Assembly: GCA_023416175.1 (NCBI GenBank)
Contig: JAEZIE010000202.1
Span: 1 to 19,058 of the forward strand
DNA from: Bacillota bacterium
GTDB taxonomy: Bacteria > Bacillota > Clostridia > Christensenellales > CAG-138
Length of the DNA: 19,058 nt
Direction of reading: 5' to 3'
The position numbers and the translations under genes were made by a program. Numbering within the stretch: the first letter of the stretch is position 1; every line of letters starts with the position of its first letter. This document shows, one piece after another, positions 1 to 5,685 of the stretch. The notes under the pieces are model-generated. The model was not told where the DNA came from and searched no databases. It saw only the letters and a list, made by a program, of their open reading frames with translations.

Positions 1-626
1 TCTACATCCAGGCTGTTCCACAATGCATCCGTAAACTGTTCCCCCGAACCTTCCGGTAGAAGAACTAGAGCCGGTTCCCCTGCAAAAGGTTTCAGCGGAT
101 CAAAGCCTTCTTCATAGGTGTGGATGATATGTCCGGTGCCTGCAGGGACAGCAGCATAATCGTAAAAATCCCGCAAGCAGTCCATGGTGGCGGTATCCTT
201 CCTCAGGATGGAAAGCATATACTGCGCATGGCTATTTTCCATTTGCAATATGCCGCTGATACGTGGCGTGAAGTGCGGGGCGTCCGGCTCATAGGAACGG
301 GTGAATAGCGCCGAGCGGAAGCTACCACCGTTGTTTATAAACGAGCAGATCGTATCCGTCTGGTCCCCGTTGGACACAATCAACGCTTCCCCGCAGCGGC
401 GGACCGGAGCGTATAATATTAAGGATGGATCGGTTACAAGCGCCTCATCATAGGGGCGGGCGAGTATGCCGTCCTCTGTTTTCACAAATATGCGGTTGCG
501 GCTGTTGACACTGCGGCCCATAATAAAATAAGAGGCCACGGCATGCGCGCCGTCAGCCGTTACGCCAAAAAGAATGCCTCTTCCCGGATACCGTCTGCCG
601 GAAAGATAGTCTATAAGGTCCTTCAT
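1..626 (-). CDS. PurO-like IMP cyclohydrolase, C-terminus off the window
   Basis: The minus-strand frame is open from ATG at 626 to the window edge, giving 208 residues without a stop. The N-terminal part reads YPGRGILFG, then ADGAHAVASYFIMGRS and NSRNRIF (about residues 13-46), the hallmark block of the archaeal-type IMP cyclohydrolase family (PurO). The founding member closes FAICAR to IMP, the last step of purine synthesis. Bacterial relatives are common in Clostridia and many are annotated only as IMP cyclohydrolase-like, so the reaction is probable rather than proven. The start is supported by a GAGG-type ribosome site about 8 bases upstream and a sigma-A-like promoter at 672-700. It is transcribed away from the sugar genes and is probably a housekeeping neighbour. 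The 3' end is missing because of the window, not because of a mutation. Confidence 0.8.
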   Translation of the reverse strand, partial: MKDLIDYLSGRRYPGRGILFGVTADGAHAVASYFIMGRSVNSRNRIFVKTEDGILARPYDEALVTDPSLILYAPVRRCGEALIVSNGDQTDTICSFINNGGSFRSALFTRSYEPDAPHFTPRISGILQMENSHAQYMLSILRKDTATMDCLRDFYDYAAVPAGTGHIIHTYEEGFDPLKPFAGEPALVLLPEGSGEQFTDALWNSLDV

Positions 627-671
627 TGCTGATCCTCACGATACATGAACATTTGCGTGCTTACATAAGCA

Positions 672-700
672 ATATTACACAAATTAACGAATATTATCAA
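672..700 (-). promoter_or_regulatory. Sigma-A promoter for the PurO-like gene
   Basis: On the minus strand a -35 box TTGATA (695-700) is followed after exactly 17 bases by a -10 box TAATAT (672-677). Transcription would start near 665, about 40 bases ahead of the start codon at 626. Seen directly in the sequence; activity is inferred. Confidence 0.65.
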
Positions 701-719
701 GCGAGATGGCTCCAATATT

Positions 720-733
720 AGGATATATATCCT
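720..733. promoter_or_regulatory. Perfect 14-bp palindrome AGGATATATATCCT
   Basis: The site is a perfect dyad lying about 20 bases upstream of the -35 box of the leftward promoter and about 70 bases before the -35 box of the rightward one. Its place suits an operator or activator site for a dimeric regulator of the PurO-like gene. The binding protein is unknown, and chance occurrence in AT-rich DNA cannot be excluded. Confidence 0.35.
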
Positions 734-802
734 GAAAATCTGCGGGTTTCTGGTTGTGCGAGAAGCCGATTGTGTTTTTTAGATGAAAATATCGATTAGT
801 GA

Positions 803-832
803 TTGCTTTCGTTTAATAGTGTATGTTATTAT
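803..832 (+). promoter_or_regulatory. Candidate promoter for the isomerase-like gene
   Basis: A TTGCTT -35 box (803-808) and a TATTAT -10 box (827-832) are separated by 18 bases. The predicted start near 839 would coincide with the first hairpin of the leader, leaving a 5' untranslated region of about 140 bases before the ATG at 980. An ATCGATTA core just upstream (791-798) matches the centre of the LacI-type operator at 2463-2476, so shared control is possible but weakly supported. Confidence 0.5.
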
Positions 833-838
833 ATGTTT

Positions 839-940
839 GCGGGTACGAGATGCCCGCGATCAAAAAAAGCTGATTGCGCCCGTTCCGGATAGCCGGAAAA
901 TGGCGCGATGATATCAATTTCTTTCGGAATTGTATTCCGA
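839..940 (+). promoter_or_regulatory. Structured 5' leader with three hairpins
   Basis: Three inverted repeats follow one another between promoter and gene. The first pairs 839-845 with 851-857 (GCGGGTA/TGCCCGC, one G-U, loop CGAGA). The second is a two-part stem, TTCCGG/CCGGAA at 883-888/893-898 enclosed by 873-880/902-909. The third is TCGGAAT/ATTCCGA at 924-930/934-940 with a 3-base loop. No T-tract follows any of them, so simple terminators are unlikely. I do not recognise a known riboswitch class or T-box signature. A cis-regulatory RNA or a messenger-stabilising leader are both possible. Confidence 0.4.
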
Positions 941-979
941 TTGTACTGGTTCACATCTATAATCACAGGAGGAAACGTT

Positions 980-2308
980 ATGAAGGTGCGGTTGGTTCCT
1001 GTTTACTTTTCAGAAGCGAATGAAAGGGAACAAAAAGAATTTCAGCAGCAAATGGAGCGCCTGCATGGGTTCTATTCGGATGTTGCGGAGTTCCTTCCCC
1101 CGGTCTGCCTGGGGGAAAAGCTGCCCGAAGCGGACGCTGTCTTGTTCCCGCAGCTCATATTTGCGGCATTCCGGCACAATGATATTTTTCAAAACATCAA
1201 GCTTCCCATCGTGGTGCTCACTTCCCGCTTTGGTACGGTGGAAATGTGGGATTGGGAGATCGTGACCTACTTGCGGGATATCGGCTGCAACGTGTTCTCC
1301 CCGTATACCATAGAGCTTGCAAAGACCATACTGCGCGCCATTGCGGTGAAAAAGAGCCTCAAGGACGGCGCGAAGTTCCTCATGTTCCAGGATACGCCGG
1401 GCGAAGGCATGCAAGCGAACATCTTCAAGCGCTTTTACTGGTGGGAGCAGGAGAGCACGGATACCATGCAGGAAGTGTTCGGCCTAAAGCTCATCTACCG
1501 CAGCTGGAAGGAACTCAACGACCGCGCGCGCAGCATACCGGATGAAGAGGCCGCCAAGGTTTGTGCAGACTGGGATATCAACCAGGAAGGCGTTTGCCAA
1601 AAGAATTATTACAAGGCCGTCAAGGTCTATATGGCCGTGAAGGAAACCATAGAGGAAATCGGGGATGTCGCGGGCGTCGGCTCCAATTGCCTGAATGAAT
1701 CATTCCACTGCGATACCACGCCCTGCCTTGCATGGAATATGCTCTTTGAGCGCGACAACATCATTTGGGCGTGCGAAGGGGATACGCTGACGCTGCTTTC
1801 TACCTATATTTTATATCGCTCCATGGAACAGCCCATCATGATGACCAATCTCTATCCCTTTCTGGTGGGCATGGCGGCGCTTGCGCATGAAAAGATCGAC
1901 CGTTTCCCGGATATTGCAGATCCGGACAATCACGCGCTCGGCGTGCACTGCGGCTATTTTGGTCTGGTGCCCCGCCAGTTCTGCAGCGAATGGACCATGC
2001 GCCCCAAGGTGCTTGAAATCGTCAACGACGACGCCATCGTGCTCGACGGGCGCCTGCCGGTAGGGCCTGTGACGCTAACAAAAATCTATCCTGGCTTTAA
2101 AAAGCTTTCCATCATCAAGGCTGAAATTGAGGATTATGTGCAGTATCCCGGGTCGGATTGCCGAAACGGCGCTTTGATCCGCTATCAGGACGGACATAAG
2201 GTGATGGACGCGCTTTCTTCGCACCATTCTCTCATCATCAGCGGCGACGTAACCCCGGCGCTTTTGCAGCTTGCTAAAGTATTCGGGTGGGAAGCAAACG
2301 TGTTATAA
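980..2308 (+). CDS. L-fucose/L-arabinose isomerase-like protein
   Basis: This 442-residue protein resembles the L-fucose/L-arabinose isomerase superfamily, whose members interconvert aldoses and ketoses with a divalent metal in the cytoplasm. The C-terminal half is most telling: CEGDTLTLL at about 265-273 carries the Glu and Asp expected to bind metal, and NHALGVHCGYFGL at about 317-329 supplies histidines. The N-terminal half looks like the Rossmann-type domains of the family, with much lower similarity. It is shorter than classical FucI (about 590) and close in size to the fucose-isomerase-like proteins of unknown substrate often found beside sugar ABC transporters. The start at 980 is chosen because AGGAGGAAACGTT sits directly before it; an ATG at 908 in the same frame lies inside a hairpin and has no ribosome site. 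It has its own promoter and a hairpin after it. The substrate is unknown. Confidence 0.7.
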   Translation: MKVRLVPVYFSEANEREQKEFQQQMERLHGFYSDVAEFLPPVCLGEKLPEADAVLFPQLIFAAFRHNDIFQNIKLPIVVLTSRFGTVEMWDWEIVTYLRDIGCNVFSPYTIELAKTILRAIAVKKSLKDGAKFLMFQDTPGEGMQANIFKRFYWWEQESTDTMQEVFGLKLIYRSWKELNDRARSIPDEEAAKVCADWDINQEGVCQKNYYKAVKVYMAVKETIEEIGDVAGVGSNCLNESFHCDTTPCLAWNMLFERDNIIWACEGDTLTLLSTYILYRSMEQPIMMTNLYPFLVGMAALAHEKIDRFPDIADPDNHALGVHCGYFGLVPRQFCSEWTMRPKVLEIVNDDAIVLDGRLPVGPVTLTKIYPGFKKLSIIKAEIEDYVQYPGSDCRNGALIRYQDGHKVMDALSSHHSLIISGDVTPALLQLAKVFGWEANVL

Positions 2309-2318
2309 CCATGGGTTA

Positions 2319-2350
2319 GCGGCCTTAGGCGAGAGGATGCTTCAGGCCGC
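2319..2350 (+). terminator. Possible terminator hairpin after the isomerase-like gene
   Basis: Arms GCGGCCT (2319-2325) and AGGCCGC (2344-2350) are perfectly complementary around an 18-base loop, starting 10 bases after the stop codon. There is no T-tract, so it may be a weak or factor-assisted terminator or only a 3' stabiliser. The rest of the 300-base gap to the next gene holds the promoter and operator listed separately. Confidence 0.35.
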
Positions 2351-2421
2351 AGCGTGGTCATGGAAAATTGATGGACTGTCTATCGTTTGCTAGCGTTTTC
2401 TATTAGATATTTTGATATGAC

Positions 2422-2450
2422 TTGACAATAGAATTACGCGCTGATATGAT
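2422..2450 (+). promoter_or_regulatory. Strong sigma-A promoter of the LacI/transport operon
   Basis: A consensus TTGACA (2422-2427) and a near-consensus TATGAT (2445-2450) are separated by exactly 17 bases. Transcription would start near 2457, immediately before the 14-bp operator, giving a leader of about 150 bases ahead of the regulator gene. Confidence 0.8.
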
Positions 2451-2462
2451 ATGGACATCTGA

Positions 2463-2476
2463 TGTAATCGATTACA
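2463..2476. promoter_or_regulatory. LacI-family operator or cre site
   Basis: TGTAATCGATTACA is a perfect 14-bp palindrome with the central CG typical of LacI/GalR-family operators. It lies just past the predicted transcription start, where binding would block the polymerase. It also fits the CcpA cre pattern TGWAANCGNTNWCA, so catabolite control, autoregulation by the LacI-type protein encoded next, or both are possible. Confidence 0.75.
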
Positions 2477-2608
2477 AAACGATATTTCTCTATCAAATTT
2501 GGTTCGAACTCAAACAAATGAACGGGCAATTTTCAGGGTAACACGATCGCGGCTGCGGTTTGTTTCTTTTATCCGATTTTGTGTAAAAGCTTCGGAGAGA
2601 GGTGTGTC

Positions 2609-3625
2609 ATGGTAACAATTGCGGACGTTGCGCGGGAAGCCAAGGTATCCGTGGCAACGGTCTCCCGGGTGCTCAACAACAATTCACGGGTCATGCCGGA
2701 AACGACACAGCGTGTAGAGGCAGCGATCAAAAAACTTTCTTACGAACCGAATATATTGGCGCGCAACTTCCGGAAAAACGAAAGCCGGGTCATCCTCATC
2801 CTCGCGCCCAATATCACCAATCCATATTACGCAAATATTCTGACCGGCATAGGCGCCGCTGCTAGAAGGCTCGGATACAGCGTCATGATTTGCACCACAG
2901 GCGGGGAAGGCGCGCAGGAACTGGAATTTTTAAGTATGTTGCCAAAAAAACGCGCGGATGGCGCGATACTGCTCGCTTCTGTCATGCAAAGCAAAGAACT
3001 TGAAAAATACGCGAGGCAGTATCCGGTTGTACAATGCTGTGAATTCGAGCCCGGCACAAAAATCGCCCATGTGGCGGTGGATAGCTACAAAGCCGCAAGG
3101 CGGGCTGTAGAGTATCTCGTCAAAACTGGACACAACCGCATTGCAACCATCAGCAGTGTAAACGGCTACCCCAGCACGCGAATGCGCTTAAAAGGCTACT
3201 ATGATGGGCTGCAGGAAGCGGGCATTCCGATAGACGAAGACTATATCCGGTACGGCAGCTTTGATTACAGCTTCCAGAGCGGTATGGTCGCAGCCCAAGG
3301 TCTGCTTTCTATGGAGCAAAGGCCCACGGCGATATTCTGTATCTCCGACATGCTTGCGCTTGGCGCGATCAACGGTGCGCATACAATGGGCCTAAAAGTG
3401 CCCGAGGATGTTTCCATACTGGGTTTTGACGATGTAGAACACGCAACCATGTTCCGCCCACAGATTACCACCATGGCGCAGCCCTGCTACCAGCTTGGCG
3501 AATGCGCGGCGGAACTTTTATACGACCTGATGCGCGGGGAAGGCGCAAAACGGCTGGAGATCATGCTTCCATCCGAATTAAAGATAAGGGCTAGCACAAA
3601 AGGCAATACAGGGGAGGGTGAGTAA
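2609..3625 (+). CDS. LacI-family transcriptional regulator
   Basis: This 338-residue protein starts with a LacI-type helix-turn-helix and hinge helix (IADVAREAKVSVATVSRVLN, about residues 4-23). A periplasmic-binding-protein-like sensor domain follows, with NPYYANILTGI, the A-I-F-C-ISDMLALGA segment and SILGFDDVEHATMFRPQITTM. These are the usual LacI landmarks, so it should be a dimeric repressor released by a sugar effector. The start at 2609 is preferred over the in-frame ATG at 2579 because GGAGAGAGG precedes it and the HTH then begins at the usual place. It is first in the operon, and its own promoter carries a perfect LacI-type operator, so it probably controls itself and the downstream genes. 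The stop overlaps the next start (TAATG), indicating coupled translation. The effector cannot be read from the sequence. Confidence 0.92.
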   Translation: MVTIADVAREAKVSVATVSRVLNNNSRVMPETTQRVEAAIKKLSYEPNILARNFRKNESRVILILAPNITNPYYANILTGIGAAARRLGYSVMICTTGGEGAQELEFLSMLPKKRADGAILLASVMQSKELEKYARQYPVVQCCEFEPGTKIAHVAVDSYKAARRAVEYLVKTGHNRIATISSVNGYPSTRMRLKGYYDGLQEAGIPIDEDYIRYGSFDYSFQSGMVAAQGLLSMEQRPTAIFCISDMLALGAINGAHTMGLKVPEDVSILGFDDVEHATMFRPQITTMAQPCYQLGECAAELLYDLMRGEGAKRLEIMLPSELKIRASTKGNTGEGE

Positions 3626-4473
3626 TGAGGAGAAAGATCGGCATCAGCTCTTTTGTATGGGTTTCCCCGTTTCAAATGGAAACGCTCAATCAGCTTGCCC
3701 ATGCGAAATCCCTCGGCTTTGACATTTATGAAATCGCCATTGAAGACCCCAATGTGATCGATATTGAAAAAGTGCAGCAGGAGGCGCAGCGCGTCGGCAT
3801 CGAGGCGACCATCTGCGGTGCGTTCGGCGAAACAAGGGACATATCTAGTCCGGTAGAAGCATACCGGGAAGAAGGCATAAAGTATATCCGCACATTGATC
3901 GATATGGCCGCCGTATGCAAATCTCCCTATGTGGCGGGCCCCATGTACGCTGCGGTGGGCAGGACGCGCCAGGCCACTTTGGAAGAAAAACGAGAGCAGA
4001 CGGCATATGCCGTAGAAAACCTCAAGCGTGTGGCGGACTATGCCGCAAAACGGAATGTGGCGCTTGCATTGGAGCCGCTCAACCGCTTTGAAACGGATTT
4101 TATGAACACCGTTGAGCAGGGGCTGGAGCTTTTAGAAAAGGTCGGCTACGACAATGCCGGGTTTTTGCTTGACACCTTCCATATGAATATTGAAGAAAAA
4201 TCGCTGCCCGCCGCCATCCGTATGGCAAAAGGGAAGATATTCGATTTTCACTCCTGCGCAAACGACAGGGGAACGCCGGGAGAGGATCACTTTGACTGGC
4301 ACGCAATCGCTGCGGCGCTTGACGACGTGGGCTATCAAGGCCCGGTGATCATCGAAAGCTTTACGCCGGAAGTGAAGGAGATTGCAAAGGCCGTATCCCT
4401 CTGGCGCCCGCTCGCCAAATCCCCGGATGCGCTCGCGCAAAATGGCTATGCATTCTTGCGTAGCATATTCTAA
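3625..4473 (+). CDS. Ketose 3-epimerase (D-tagatose/D-psicose 3-epimerase family)
   Basis: This 282-residue TIM-barrel protein belongs to the AP-endonuclease-2/xylose-isomerase-like family. The metal-binding and catalytic set of ketose 3-epimerases is visible in order: E150 (LALEPLNRFE), D183 and H186 (LLDTFHMN), H209 (FDFHS), R215 (ANDRGTPG) and E244 (VIIESF). As I recall them, the ligand positions reported for the Agrobacterium D-psicose 3-epimerase are the same, and the length (about 290) is close. Family members epimerise free ketoses such as D-fructose, D-tagatose or L-ribulose at C3 using Mn or Co, without phosphorylation. It overlaps the LacI gene by one base and precedes the transporter, so it probably acts early on the imported sugar. 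The exact ketose is not known, and hydroxypyruvate-isomerase-like or IolE/IolI-like chemistry cannot be excluded. Confidence 0.82.
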   Translation: MRRKIGISSFVWVSPFQMETLNQLAHAKSLGFDIYEIAIEDPNVIDIEKVQQEAQRVGIEATICGAFGETRDISSPVEAYREEGIKYIRTLIDMAAVCKSPYVAGPMYAAVGRTRQATLEEKREQTAYAVENLKRVADYAAKRNVALALEPLNRFETDFMNTVEQGLELLEKVGYDNAGFLLDTFHMNIEEKSLPAAIRMAKGKIFDFHSCANDRGTPGEDHFDWHAIAAALDDVGYQGPVIIESFTPEVKEIAKAVSLWRPLAKSPDALAQNGYAFLRSIF

Positions 4474-4509
4474 TCCACCCTTATGGGAGGGCTACTATCT
4501 GAATCAAAG

Positions 4510-4526
4510 CTTGGCCTTAGGCTAAG
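4510..4526 (+). repeat. Small hairpin before the binding-protein gene
   Basis: CTTGGCC (4510-4516) and GGCTAAG (4520-4526) form a seven-pair stem with one G-U pair and a TTA loop, between the epimerase stop and the AGGAGG site of the binding-protein gene. It could protect the 5' end of a processed lipoprotein message. Confidence 0.35.
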
Positions 4527-4555
4527 AAAGTAAAATCATACAGGAGGAAAGAAAC

Positions 4556-5581
4556 ATGAAGAAACTTCTGGCCATCGCACTTTGCCTCGCCATGGTGCTT
4601 GGAGCCGTAGCATGCGCTGCCCCCGCCGCGCCTGCTGCACCCGAAGCGCCTGCGGCAACCGAGGCGCCTGCAGCGACCGAGGCCCCCGCAGCGCCTGCTG
4701 CTGAAGAAGCACCCCTCGTAGGTATCTCCGTACCCAACAACCCCACCGGCTGGGTTGGCGCTGTGCAGTGGTCCGCAAAGCAGACGGCCGACCAGCTTGG
4801 CCTCAACTATCGCCTTGTTGCTTCCGAGAATGCGAACGACCAGGCCAACCAGATCGATGAACTCATCAGCATGGGCTGCAAGTACATCGTGCTCTTCCCC
4901 CAGAACGACGAGCTCGCGGTTGCCGCTCAGAAGATCATGGATGCGGGCATCGTTCTCGTCAACTTCGACCGTACCCTGGGCAGCGTTGTTCCCAACTACT
5001 ATGTTGCGGGCAGCAACCCCCAGATGGGCGTACTCGGCGGTGAATACATCGTTGAGAAGCTCGGCGGCAAGGGCAAAGTCGTTATCATGAACATCCCCAA
5101 CTACGGCGCGATCTTCACTGAGCGCGTAGACGGCTTCAAGTCCGTTGTTGCCAACAACCCCGAAATCGAAATCCTGGGCGAATATGCTTCCGATAACGGC
5201 GCGCCTGAGACCGTTCTCCCGGTCATGAGCGACGTTCTCACCAAGCACCCGCAGATCGACGCCATCTACTCCACTGACGATGAAATGTCCAAGGGCATCC
5301 TGCAGGCCATTAAAGAAGCTGGCCGTACGGATATCAAGGTCATCACCGGCGGCGGCGGCGACAAGAGCTACTTCAAGATGATGGATGAATATCCGGATAT
5401 GTGGGTTTCCTCCCAGACCTATCCCCCGTACATGATGGCGGATTGCGTCAAGCTGGTGGCCGGCCTCATCAGCGGCAAGACCTTTGATGCCAAGACCATC
5501 ATCCCCGCAGAGTGCATTGACCGCACCAACTACAAGGATTATATGACCGCGCACGGCATCACCGAGGATGCTCCCTATTAA
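4556..5581 (+). CDS. Sugar ABC transporter substrate-binding lipoprotein
   Basis: This 341-residue protein has a Lys-rich start and hydrophobic signal peptide (residues 1-19) ending at C20 in the lipobox AVAC, so it should be a lipid-anchored extracellular protein. An Ala/Pro/Glu/Thr linker (about 21-51) leads into a type I periplasmic-binding-protein domain of the RbsB kind (Peripla_BP_4). Landmarks are VGISVPNN, QANQIDELISMGCKYIVLFP, VNFDRT, the PNYGAIFTERVDGF segment and YSTDDEMSKGILQAI. This family binds monosaccharides, polyols or autoinducer-2 and delivers them to an RbsA/RbsC-type pair, both encoded next. An AGGAGGAAAGAAAC site precedes the start. Codon choice is strongly biased, which fits high expression. 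A 12-bp hairpin after the gene may keep its message more abundant than that of the downstream genes. The ligand is not identifiable by reading. Confidence 0.92.
   Translation: MKKLLAIALCLAMVLGAVACAAPAAPAAPEAPAATEAPAATEAPAAPAAEEAPLVGISVPNNPTGWVGAVQWSAKQTADQLGLNYRLVASENANDQANQIDELISMGCKYIVLFPQNDELAVAAQKIMDAGIVLVNFDRTLGSVVPNYYVAGSNPQMGVLGGEYIVEKLGGKGKVVIMNIPNYGAIFTERVDGFKSVVANNPEIEILGEYASDNGAPETVLPVMSDVLTKHPQIDAIYSTDDEMSKGILQAIKEAGRTDIKVITGGGGDKSYFKMMDEYPDMWVSSQTYPPYMMADCVKLVAGLISGKTFDAKTIIPAECIDRTNYKDYMTAHGITEDAPY
4643..4696 (+). repeat. Three 18-base repeats coding an EAPAAT linker
   Basis: Three consecutive 18-base units encode EAPAAT, EAPAAT and EAPAAP in the linker between the lipobox and the binding domain. 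Such repeats change copy number by slippage and only alter tether length. Confidence 0.7.
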
Positions 5582-5601
5582 TCGACGTTAACCTCAACAT
5601 G

Positions 5602-5628
5602 CCGGGCGGAGCAATATGCTCCGCCCGG
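5602..5628 (+). repeat. Perfect 12-bp hairpin between binding-protein and ATPase genes
   Basis: CCGGGCGGAGCA (5602-5613) and TGCTCCGCCCGG (5617-5628) form a perfect 12-bp GC-rich stem with an ATA loop. No T-tract follows, and the next gene starts 57 bases later. The position right after the binding-protein gene is typical of intercistronic stabilisers or partial terminators that raise binding-protein levels above those of the membrane components. Confidence 0.7.
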
Positions 5629-5685
5629 ATATCCCAGAGCGGCCTATCCCCCCATTCGCGGGAAAGTAGAGGAGAGTACAGCATT

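Larger units (their letters stand above)
627..979. other. Divergent intergenic region with two promoters
   Basis: This 353-base AT-rich stretch separates the leftward PurO-like gene from the rightward isomerase-like gene. It holds a leftward promoter (672-700), a 14-bp palindrome (720-733), a rightward promoter (803-832) and a leader with three hairpins (839-940). I see no convincing reading frame in it. Confidence 0.7.

Noticed and set aside
120..308. Small plus-strand open frame of 62 codons
   Set aside because: It is opposite the PurO-like coding frame and has no convincing ribosome site or domain.
908..979. Upstream in-frame start for the isomerase-like gene
   Set aside because: This ATG overlaps the end of the second leader hairpin and has no ribosome site; the ATG at 980 follows AGGAGG.
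4517..5554. Long minus-strand open frame of 345 codons opposite the binding-protein gene
   Set aside because: It is an antisense shadow of a GC-biased gene: the plus strand has a lipoprotein signal, ribosome site and clear family motifs, while the antisense product is low-complexity and matches nothing recognisable.
5599..5685. Upstream in-frame start for the ABC ATPase
   Set aside because: The extension would translate the 12-bp hairpin and gives no family similarity; AGAGGAGAG precedes the ATG at 5686.
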